Below are positions 22,561 through 33,157 of a stretch of 64,000 nt of DNA, piece by piece. Numbering within the stretch: the first letter of the stretch is position 1; the number at the start of each line of letters is the position of its first letter. Source of the DNA: Haematobia irritans. Its lineage: Eukaryota; Arthropoda; Insecta; Diptera; Muscidae. Below the pieces are notes generated by a model, which was not told the DNA's origin, ran no database searches, and was given only the letters and a program-made list of their open reading frames with translations. The DNA lies in assembly GCF_050003625.1 (NCBI RefSeq), contig NC_134398.1:28303211-28367210 (forward strand). Direction: 5' to 3'. The position numbers and the translations under genes were made by a program.

Positions 22561-24250
22561 TAAAAACTATGTATGTATATTCTATTTCGTTTATTTAAGA
22601 TTGTCATAATTTCTTGGACGATTTTTGAATTTCCCAAAAATGTATACAATTTGTCACAACAATGTCTAACAAATTCTTCTAGAAAATTAATTTCTTTTTT
22701 TCTATGACTTTTAAATATACAACGCCATATCATAGCGCTAAATATTATCTCAGTAACAATAAATTTTACTCAGATGATTTAAATTATATTCTATATGCGT
22801 TTGAGTAACATCAGCCATTAAGACAAGGTGCCGATTTGTCTAGTTTGCCATTTGACATTTCTTAAAAAACACAAATATTTCGTTGTGTCTGCTTGGACTT
22901 AAAATATTAACCATACATAATTAACAAAAGTTTTGCAGATGAGAAAACAGAATAGAAACAAAAACAATATGCATATATGTATGAAATTCCTTTTACTTTC
23001 TCTTGTGAAAAAAATAAAAATAAACTTCGCATTTTTTGTCTCTGTTTGACAAGAATCTAGACAAGAAACTCGCGTCCAATCATAAGTAAAAAATAAATTT
23101 TAAATGTGAGAAGATTATGAATTTTGCTTTCGTTATTTTGTATGGCTTTCTATAATTTTTGCCATGACTTGCCAGAGGGCTAGATTATTTATATTGGGAG
23201 ATTTTGTTAGCCATTTTTGTGTGGCTATTTTATTTATTTAACCCATATTTTATATACATATTGCCTGAAGTTTTTTCTTTTTATTTCTTTCTACTTTACA
23301 TGCATTCATAGATAGAACAGAGAGAATAGTTTGGGCAAACAAAAAAAAAACAAATCTTATTATGAAATGTTATTAGAGAATGAAGCCCACTCCATTTTGT
23401 CGTCGCCGGTAGATAATATTACTGCAGACGGCGTAACGGCGAAATGAAATTACCCAAATTCAATTAAAGGGTGTTCCAAAGGATTATAAAATTATTTGGC
23501 CTTCGTTTCGTAATTTTTTTAAATTTCTATTTTATTATGAAACATTGTAGTATTGCCCTCGTTATAGTTCATAAAATTATTCTGTTTTATTTATTAATTA
23601 ATGCTTTCAACGTGATGAACATACATAATACTGTTCCTATTTATTTCATATGCATATATATTTTATTTGCTTTGTGAACATTCCAAGAAATGTTTACACC
23701 GTTCTATGGTTTAACGTTTTTTTTTTGGCACAGTGATGACCCACATTGGAAGCAATATTTGTTGCGGCTCTTGACAAGGGTTTTGTGAGTCATAAAGGAA
23801 TGTTAGCATTTTGTATTACCACATAAAAGTGGTATTTGCTAATGAATAAATAGTGTACATGGGTATCTTTCCTCTGAGTAATATACCTGGTTGCTAGGAA
23901 ATTTTCTTAACAATGATTTTGGTTATGTTATCGATCATAAAGTCATTAACCTTTGTTTCTTTCTTATAGAAGTGATGCATAATGTTACTTTTTTTAGCCA
24001 GAAGATTATTATTATTTATGACAGGGACGTCATATCATCTATTGTCGCAAATAGGCATTCCTTTATATTTTCAAAAGACCAATTGATAACATATTATGGT
24101 AGGTTTTTAATTGTTATCCAAAATGGATGAAGATAAAATTTCTGCATACAAGGAAAATTTGATAGAATCAGTATTCAAATGTCGAGTTGTCTTGAGTTAT
24201 CTCAATTTTATGGTCAGGGTATAATAATTTTGATCTGTAAAAAAATGCGT
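22561..24250. other. Unassigned stretch
   Basis: No recognised gene or element. Two frames of 68 and 79 codons (23471-23677, 23891-24130) have hydrophobic, AT-driven composition and no recognised motif. A segment at about 24175-24235 recurs at about 26270-26345. Confidence 0.45.
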
Positions 24251-27200
24251 CTACCAGATTTTAGTCACAATTTTCTTTCTATGGAAAATTTTTTCCAAAT
24301 TTTATTTGCATAGAAAATTTTGTAAAAATTTTATTTGCATAGAATATTTTGTCAAAATTTTATTTCTATAGAAAATTTTGTCAAAATTTTATTTCTATTG
24401 AAAAATTTGTCAAAATTTTACTTCTAAAGAAAATTTTGTCAAAATTTTACTTCTACAGGAAGTTTTATAAAAAGTTTATTTCTGTAGAAAATTTTGTCAA
24501 AATTTTATTTGTATAGAAAATTTTGTCAAAATTTTATTTATATAGACAATTTTGTCAAAATTTTATTTGTTTAGAAAATTTTGTCAAAATTTTATTTGTA
24601 TGACAAATTTTGTCAAAATTTAATTTGTATAGAAACTTTTGTCACAATTTTATTTCTATAGAAAATTTTGTCAAAATTTTATTTTTATAGAAAATATTGT
24701 CAAATTTTATTTTTATAGAAAATTTTGTCAACATTTTATTTCTATGGACAATTTTCTAAAAATTTTATTTCTATAGCAAATTTTGTCAAAATTTTATTTC
24801 TATAGAAAATTTTGTCAAAATTTTATTTGTGTAGAAAATTTTGTAAAAATTTTATATCTATAGTAAATGTTGTCAAAATTTTATTTCTATGGAAAATTTT
24901 GTCAACATTTTATTTTTATAGAAAATTTTGTCAACATTTTATTTCTATAGAAAATATTGTCAAATTTTATTTTATAGAAAATTTTGTCAACATTTTATTT
25001 ATAATGAAAATTTTCTACAAATTTTATTTCTATAGAAAATTTTCTAAAAATTTTTTAATTATAGAAAATTGTGTCACAATTTTATTTCTATAGAAAATTT
25101 TGTCAAAATTTTATTTGTATTGAAAATTTTGTCCAAATGTTAGTTCTATAAAAAATTTTGTCAAAATTTTATATCTATAGAAAATTTTGTCAGCATTTTA
25201 TTTCTATGGAAGTTTTGTCAAAATTTTACAACTATAGAAGATTTTGTCAAAATTTTATTTCTATAGAAAATGTTGTCCAAATTTATTTGTATTGTAAATT
25301 TTGTCAAAATTTTGTATCTATAGAAAAATTTTATTTGTATAGAAAATTTTGTCAAAAATTTTATTTGTATAGAAAATTTTGTCAAAATTTTATTTCTATA
25401 AAAAATTTTGTAAAAAAATGTATTTTTATAGAAAAATTTCTCAAAATTTCTACAGAAAATTTTGTCAAAATTTAATTTCTAAAGAAAATGTTTTTTTTTT
25501 ATTTCTATTGAAAATTTTGTCCACATTTTATTTGTATAGCAAATTTTTTCAAAATTTACTTTGTATAGAAACTTTTGTCACAATTTTATTTCTATAGAAA
25601 ATTTTGTCAACATTTTATTTCTATAGAAAATATTGTCAAATTTTATTTTTATAGAAAATTTTGTCATTTTATTTCTATGGAAAATTTTCTAAAAATTTTA
25701 TTTCTATAGAAAATTTTTTCAAAATTGTATTTCTATAGAAAATTTTGTAAAAATTTTATTTCTATAGTAAATTTTGTCAAAATTTTATTTCTATTGAAAA
25801 TTTTGTCAAATTTTATTTCTATGGAAAATTTTGCCAAATTTTATTTCTATGGAAGTTTTATCAAAATTTTACATCTATGGAAGATATTGTCAAAATTGTA
25901 TTTCTATAGAAAATGTCCAAATTTATTTGTATAGAAAATTTTGTCAAAATTTTATATCTATATTTTGTCACAATTTTATTTCTGAAGAAATTTTTTTTTA
26001 AAAATTAATTTCTAAAGAAAATTTAATAATTTAATTTGCATACAAAATGTTGTCAAAAATTTTATTTGTATAGAGATTTTTTTCAAAATTTTATTTCTAT
26101 AGAAAATTTTGTCAAAATTTTATTTCTATAGAACATTTTGTCAAAATTTTATTTCTATAGAAAATTTTGTCAAAATTTTATTTCTATAGAACATTTTGGC
26201 AAAATTTTATTTCTATAGAACATTTTGGCAAAATTTAATTTCTATAAATTTTTTCTCAAACTTTTATTTCTATTCAAATTTCGAGTTGTCTTGAGTTATC
26301 TCCATTTTATACCCTAAATCTCATAGTGGTCAGAGATAATAATAAAATTTTGTCAAAATTTTATTTCTGTAGAAAATTTTATCCAAATTTTATTTGTGTA
26401 GAAAATTTTGTAAAAATTTTATTTCTATAGTAAATTTTGTCAAAATTTGATTTCTATGGAAAATTTTGTGAAAATTTTATTTCTATGGAAGATTTTTAAA
26501 AATTTTGCCAAATTTTTATTTCTATAGGAAATGTTGTCCAAATTTATTTGTATAGCAAATTTTGTCAAAATTTTATATCTATAGAAAATTTTGTCACAAT
26601 TTTATTTCTATAGAAAATTTTGTCAAAATTTTATTTCTAAGGAAAATGTCAAAATTTTATTTCTATGGAAAATGTTGTCAAAAATTTTATTTGTATAAAA
26701 ATTTTTTTCTTAAAATTTTATTTCTATAGAAAATTTTGTCAAAAATTTATTTCTATAGGAAATTTTGTCATAATGTTATTTATACAGAAAATTTTGTCAA
26801 CATTTTATTTTTATAGAAAATTTTGTCAAAATGTTAGTTGTAAAGAAAATTTTGTCAAAATTTTATATCTATAGAAAATTTTGTCAACATTTTATTTCTG
26901 TAAAAAATGTCAGAATTTTATTTTTACAGAAAATTTTGTCTAAAATTTTATTTGTATAGACATTTTTTTCAAAATTTGGTCACAATTTTATTTCTATAGA
27001 AAATGTTGTCAAAATTTTATTTCTATAGAAAATATTGTCAAAATTTTATTTCTATAGAAAATGTTGTCAAAATTTTATTGCTATAGAAAATTTAATCAAA
27101 ATTTTATTTTTATGGAAAATTTTTTCAAAATTTTATTTCTATAGAAAATTTTGTCAAAATTTTATATCTATAGAAAATTTTGTTAACGTTTTATTTCTAA

Positions 27201-27375
27201 ATTTTCAAAATTTTATTTCTATAGAAAATTTTGTCAAACTTTTATTTCTATAGAAAATTTTGTCAAACTTTTATTTCTATAGAAAATTTTGTCAAAATTT
27301 TATTTCTATGGAAAATTTTGTCAACATTTTATTTCTATGGAAAATTTTGTCAAATTTCTATAAAAAATTTTGTGT
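24250..27375 (+). repeat. Longest 29-bp minisatellite array
   Basis: About 3.1 kb of plus-orientation units with variants (TTTGTATAGAAA, TTTCTATGGAAA). A multi-unit block containing GTCACAATTTTATTTC, GTCAACATTTT and AGAAAATATTGTCAAATTTT occurs at about 24640-24780 and 25575-25715, so blocks of several hundred base pairs were duplicated. A unique interruption lies at 26270-26345. Confidence 0.92.
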
Positions 27376-28585
27376 ATACACTATCATCATTATAACAAAT
27401 CGTTGCTTTGTAATAACTTTCTTCAAGTCAAGTATCTTCAATTGTCCTCATTTGTTATTTTGGCCACAAATGTCACTCAATGATTCTCTTTCCCCTAGAA
27501 ATTATACACTTTACATAATTATTTTTAAAAGTGCTAATTTCAACTAGTGCTGCCGCCATCGCATAAACAAAGTCATTGTAGCCTCTCTAAAAAAGAATAT
27601 GGGGGAAGTAGTCCATCCAAACTGTGAGTAATGGTAGATATATATTCATTAGTCCAACAAGTTCACATATAAACAACGTCAGACATCGTGAAATATCAAC
27701 AACAACAACAGCAGCAAGAAAAAAACTAGGTAAACAATACAACGAAATTAACACGTTCATTGATATGCAAACATTGCCATTGCGCCTCTAATATACGCCA
27801 CTGCACAGCAAGCCGGCCATATAGAGGAGAAAACAAAGATACCTTTAACATCTAATGCCGTCATCATTATCAGCATAAACCCCCTTAACTAAACAAATCC
27901 GCCACTTCCACCCGCTCTTGGCAAACTTGACAACCAAGAAATAAAAAAACAAAAACATAGAAAACATGGTACCAAACATGCCCTCATATAGTAGGTACAT
28001 ATTCAAATTGAATACACACAGTAAGCAACGATAAGTACATGTCTGTTGTGGCTCATTGGGGGGATTTTGGGTTGTTATAGTTTTTTTGTCGTATTTTTCT
28101 TCTCGCCACATCATATGCCACAACTGGTCCCCATTTCAATGATTTAATATGTTTGAATTGTATTGAACGCAGCCTTAATTATTGTAAATATTTTTATTAT
28201 TGCTTCTCCAATTTTTTTATTGCAGATCCAAGATGTTCGATGCATCATTCAATTAAGCATTTATGTTCACTTTAACTTTGGTTTTTTGTATTCGTGTATG
28301 TTTTTATTTAAATGTTACTCATTTACTATTGCGAATTTACTTAATTAAGTATATGTCCGATTTGTGAAGGAGCTTATGGTGGTATAATAACCTTGATCTA
28401 CTTTTTATAGATTTGAATTGAAAATGATTGTATTGTGTATATTTTGGTCCTGACGTCCATAACGGATTTCCATTCATTATACTTGGCAGCACTTTATAAC
28501 ATTGCCACATTGTTTATACATCTGTATGGCCAAATCACTTTCATTGACTCAAAAATAAAACAAAATTTTTAAAACCCACAAAAAA
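27376..28585. other. Unassigned stretch
   Basis: No recognised gene. It contains an (AAC)n-like tract near 27697-27715 and an ATTTTTTTATTGCAG acceptor-like site at about 28210-28224 with no supported exon. Frames of 61-95 codons match nothing I know. Confidence 0.4.
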
Positions 28586-28589
28586 ATTT

Positions 28590-29095
28590 TACATCATTTT
28601 AGTTAGTAGAATTCTACGAAAAATGGTAGATTTGTTTACTGTTTGGTAGAATTTTTCTGTTTTGGTAGATGTTGCAAAATATTCTTCTACAAACATTTTC
28701 TATAGAAATAAAATTTTTGGCAAAATTTTCTATACACATACAAGTTTGACATAATTTTCTATAGAAATAAAAGTTTGACAAAATTTTCTATAGAAATAAA
28801 AGTTTGACAAAATTTTCTATAGAAATAAATTTTTGGAACAATTTCTATACAAATAAAATTTTTGACAACATTTTCTATAGAAATAAAATTTTGACCAAAT
28901 TTTCTATAGAAATAAAAGTTTGACAAAATTTTCTATAGAAATAACATTTTTACAAAATTTCTTAGAAATTAAAATTTTGACAAAATTTTCGATAGAAATA
29001 AAATTTTGACAAATTTTCTATAAAAGATATTTTTGTTTGGTATTTTTTGGAAGAATTTTCTCCAAATTTTGGTAGATTAATTTTGGCACGAGTGG
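28590..29095 (-). repeat. 29-bp minisatellite element, compact full copy (reverse)
   Basis: Read on the minus strand, the left border GCCACTCGTGCCAAAATTAA (about 29090-29070) is followed by about eleven units. The right border (about 28695-28600) then follows, with GAATATTTTGCAACATCTACC, AAATCTACCATTTTTCGTAG and GAATTCTAC. It is about 500 bp and abuts the foldback-like element at about 29095. Confidence 0.78.
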
Positions 29096-30149
29096 CAAAT
29101 ATAACCATAGCAATAGGCGGAAAGCGAAACATTTTTCCGGGACGAACAAATAAACAACCTTGTCGGCAAAAACTTCTACTCTTTTCTTGTTACCCAGTCA
29201 ATGTTTTTCAATATGAAACAATGACGTTATAAACTTGTTGAGTTATTTCAAGAAAGACGAATTTCCACGAGACCAGTCAACAACAATGTCTAGTGGCAAG
29301 TTCAAAAATTTGATAAGCGATGGCAAAACCATCCCATTTTTCCCACCAAGGAATTAGAATAGATTTGAATTTGGCGACACACCGTTAGCCGTCACGATAT
29401 TCCGTTGCGGATTTTGGTCTTCCAAAAGAAATGCACATAAACATCGCTAAGGGTAATATTAAAAATGGTTTTACATTTATTCTTGACACATATTATAAAC
29501 GCTCGACTCCTACTCGACAGGAATATACGACATGAATTGCCTTTCCAAATAGAACAACCCAAATAGTTCTTTCGCCAGAAATACATATGAAAGAAAGCTT
29601 TTTGTATAAAATAGGGGAGTTGCGCCGCCGACCATTTTTTGCCGGTCGACGCCGCCGTCGTATATTTCGACTCATCTCGACTAAAATTTAGCTGCCAATT
29701 AATCAAAAATATCGGCTTAAATTAGAAAAAATTATTAATAATTGTCGTATTTTTTGCCAAAATTTTGAACCTTTCCTCCACAATCAATCAATTTTAAACT
29801 GCTGTAATAATTTTGCACAAATTTAGCTCAGAAAATTTGAAATGTAAATTTGATTTAAGATTGGTTGTACAACTAATATCATTACCATTCGAATAACTTC
29901 AAATCAGAGAATGAAGCTGCTGAGTCGCGTCTTTAATTTTATCCGCCGCCGACCCTTTTTTGGCAGTCGAGGGCGCCACCGAACATTTGAACTTTCGATC
30001 CACAATTATTCAATATTAGGTTTCTATTTTAATTTCGCAAAAATCTTGCTCAAAAGATTTGAATGAAATGTAAATTTTATTGTAAGATTGGTTGTAAATC
30101 TAATCTCATAACCAAAAAAGATAACCTCAATTTGATTTTGCAATGGATA

Positions 30150-31384
30150 GCAGGTTGGCTGATAAGTCCCCGGTCTAACAAAGAAAAACACATTTTTTTG
30201 TCAAAATTCGTTTTTATTATTCAACATAGTTCCCTTCAAGAGCGATACAACGATTATAACGACCTTCCAATTTTTTGATACCATTTTGGTAGTACTCTTT
30301 CGGTTTTGCCTCAAAATAGGCCTCAGTTTCGGCGATCACCTCTTCATTGCAGCCAAATTTTTTCCCTGCAAGCATCCTTTTGAAGTCTGAGAACAAGAAA
30401 AAGTCGCTGGGGGGCAGATCTGGAGAATACGGTGGGTGGGAAAGCAATTCGAAGCCCAATTCAGGAATTTTTGCCATCGTTCTCAATGACTTGTGGCACG
30501 GTGCGTTGTCTTGGTGGAACAACACTTTTTTCTTCTTCATATGGGGTCGTTTTTCCGCGATTTCGACCTTCAAACGCTCCAATAACGCCATTAATTATTC
30601 CATGCGCATCCCAAGAAACAGAGGCCATTACTTTGCCAGCGGACTTTTGAGTCTTTCCACGCTTCGGAGACGGTTCACCGGTCGCTATCTACTCAGCCGA
30701 CTGTCGATTGGACTCCGGAGTGTAGTGATGGAGCCATGTTTCATCCATTGTCACATATCGACGGGAAAGCTCGAGTGTATTACGAGTTAACAGCTGCAAA
30801 CACCGCTCACAATCATCAACACGTTGTTGTTTTTGGTCAAATGTGAGCTCGCGCGGCACCCATTTTGTACAGAGCTTCCGTATATCAAAATATCGATGAA
30901 TGATATGACCAACACGTTCCTTTGATATCTCTAAGGCCTCTGCTATCTCGATCAACTTCATTTTACGGTCATTCAAAATCATTTTGTGGATTTTTTTTGA
31001 TGTATTCGTCGGTAACCACCTCTTTCGGGCGTCCACTGCGTTCATCGTCCTCCGAGCTCATTTCACCACGCTTGAATTTTTGCATACCAATCAATTATTG
31101 TTGATTTCCCTGGGGCAGAGTCCCATTATCAAGCCAAGTTTTTGCTTCCACCGTATTTTTTCCCTTCAGAAAACTGTATTTTATCAAAACATTACTTTTT
31201 TCCATTTTTTTTACAATAACAAAAGTTGCTTCACAAAAGACGGTCTATCTCACAAACTAATTGACTTACAGACGTCAAATTTTGACACGAATCATTTGAA
31301 GGTTGGTACCATATAAAAATAATATGCATTTAATACTAGCGATGCCATCTATGTGTCATACCGGGGACTTAACAGCCAACCTGT
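30150..31384 (-). mobile_element. Himar1-like mariner, copy 1 (defective)
   Basis: 1235 bp with TA duplicated at 30148-30149 and 31385-31386. The ends match the Himar1 inverted repeat as I know it (CAGGTTGGCTGATAAGTCCC on the left; the complement on the right has one difference, AACAGCC for ATCAGCC). Himar1 is close to 1.29 kb, so about 50 bp is missing. The gap lies in the transposase near 30594, judged against copy 2. Confidence 0.92.
30217..31205 (-). pseudogene. Himar-like mariner transposase, broken (copy 1)
   Basis: Minus strand, start ATG at 31203-31205 (MEKSNVLIKYSFLKG) and stop at 30217-30219 after EGNYVE. The middle includes [20 protein letters not shown] and the catalytic [12 protein letters not shown]. 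The distal part has [16 protein letters not shown] and SPDLPPSDFFLF, so the DD34D triad is recognisable. A loss of about 51 bp near 30594 and frameshifts near 31010-31140 and around 30600-30690 destroy the frame. It closely resembles irritans-subfamily transposase. Confidence 0.9.
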
Positions 31385-31760
31385 TAAATGTCCGCCGCCG
31401 AACTTTTATCGCCTTAGTGTGTAAATATAACCATAGCGATAGGCGGTAGGCGAACACTTATTTACGTGTATTTCTTATGGGAAGCCCAAAATCCGCGACG
31501 GAATACCGTGACGGCTAGCGGCGTGTCGCTGTTGCCTGGAGACGTGTAGATTATTTTTTCTTGAAATAACTCAACAAATAACAAGCCATTGTATGTTTTT
31601 ATTCAACTTCATTGTTTAATATTGTCAAAGCGTGCTGTATTGACAACAAAAACGCTAGGAAACGTGAAAAAGGGAATTATTCGCCGTCGAGCTTATTGTA
31701 TTTGCCGTTGCGGCAAAAATGTTTCGCCTACCGCCTATCGCTATGGTTATATTTGCACAC

Positions 31761-33044
31761 TTAGCCGTCAAGCCGCTGCCGCCGGAGGCAAAATGTTAAT
31801 ATCAGCCGCCGCCGAAAAAAATGGGTCGGCTTCATTCTGTGCTTCAAATTGATTTTATAGTGGATAATTGTCCGCCGCCGAATATACATATTTATATCGG
31901 CTTAGCAGTCAAGCCGCCGCCGCCGGAGGCAAAAATTGCATAAAAAGCAGATTAGAGGGCTAGCATTACAAGTCCTTCTCGTTGAAACACAAACATTGCC
32001 TCGGCCTTTGAGTGGCGGAAAATAAATCTCGATTCCTTTTTCAAAAATTTTACATAGATTTTGACCACAATTAATGGTTGACTTCGCCAACATGATATAG
32101 CACAAATTAAATTTGAAGATTTCAAAACGTCAATTGATATATATTTTTACTATAATACAATTTTGAAAATATTGAATATTGGTATGTTTGTATTTTAAGT
32201 ATTTTCATTTACAATAAATGAAATTCGTTTGAAATTCAAAACAAGCTAAAACGACGAAAGAAATGTATGTTACCGACCTTAATATCAATTTGTTTACCAA
32301 CATGTTTGGCAGTGTGGCATTACTTTTAACAACTCTGTTATTGCTGTGAAGCGAAAGAGAATACAAAAAGTGCTGCCAGCACAACAACGCAAAAAAGTTG
32401 TATGTCATAGAAGTATCTATATGATGATGCCAGATGTAGCAAATCTTTTGTTTTTGTTAGGATTTTTCAAAGAAAACTACAGCAATTTACTACATAACCT
32501 TGATTTATACACTAACAATGTAAATAAGCGTATTTAATATTGTACTTTTTTTACTTCGAAGTCATATTTCCATGCATTGCGTTGTTGTATACAATATTTT
32601 TGCTTTTTAAGAATTGCGGTTATTATTTTAGTTTCATGGAATTTTGTATATCTTATATCTGGCATCACTGCTGGCAAAAGCAGTTCGTTCATATCGTTCG
32701 TTCGTTCATATCGTTCGCTGTTGTGAAAATCTCGAATTAACAAATGTTTTTGTGCAAATCTACAAAATAAACAAATAAAAACTAAGGAAAAACAACAAAC
32801 GCAAATGCAATTATTCATAATGATTCCATAGATATCACAGATTCAAGTATATATTCACTAAAAATCGAATATCTTTGGAATGGTCTTGAGTGAAATCAAC
32901 CAGACAACGAAGTAGTGAAAAAAAACGAAAGAAAAAAACTTTCCTTTGTCCATTACATAGGCAAAAATTGGTATTTTCGCGTCGACCTGCAGCCAGACGA
33001 CATAAACAAGAAAATTGTGTGAGAAAATTATTGAAAGTTTTGCC
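31761..33044. other. Upstream region of the flippase gene
   Basis: CCGCCGCCG clusters recur at 31800-31930 (GTCAAGCCGCCGCCGCCGG), probably debris of the foldback family. The rest is AT-rich. The promoter and 5' leader of the flippase gene must lie in or before 32540-33044, but I could not place a start site. A repeated TTCGTTCATATCG lies at about 32691-32720. Confidence 0.4.
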
Positions 33045-33157
33045 ATGGCAAAAATGAATTTGGATGATGTTTCATCCCAAAATTCAACCACTCCAATAGT
33101 GCGTGAAAATATTCCCCTCATCAACAATCGTCCACGGAAGCGGTGGTATTTATTTAG
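33045..33157 (+). CDS. Flippase exon 1 (first coding exon)
   Basis: 37 codons from an ATG in good context (TTGCCATGG), reading [10 protein letters not shown]... and ending RPRKRWYLF, then two bases AG before the donor GTGAAT at 33158. Those two bases join the single T at 43288 to make Ser38 and lead into [14 protein letters not shown]. The phase match, the basic W-rich junction and the acidic-to-basic N terminus support it. The exon is too short to find by similarity and is placed by inference. Confidence 0.72.

Larger units (their letters stand above)
29096..31760. mobile_element. Foldback-like element with long inverted arms
   Basis: The left arm (about 29096-29430) and the right arm (about 31460-31760, reverse complement) share blocks in the same order. 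These are AAATATAACCATAGC then ATAGGCGG, GTTGAGTTATTTCAAGAAA, and TAGCCGTCAC then GGATATTCCGT-like then GCGGATTTTGG. The arms are gapped by indels. The interior has several CCGCCGCCGA clusters (29625, 29940, 31390) that stand out from the AT-rich background. A Himar-like mariner is inserted at 30150-31384. No transposase of its own is visible. Confidence 0.65.

Noticed and set aside
22561..24130. Small hydrophobic frames (23471-23677, 23891-24130) as secreted peptides
   Set aside because: Composition follows the AT-rich background, with no signal-peptide cleavage pattern, motif or splice support.
30347..30790. 147-codon plus-strand frame in Himar copy 1
   Set aside because: Antisense shadow of the mariner transposase, also seen opposite copy 2.
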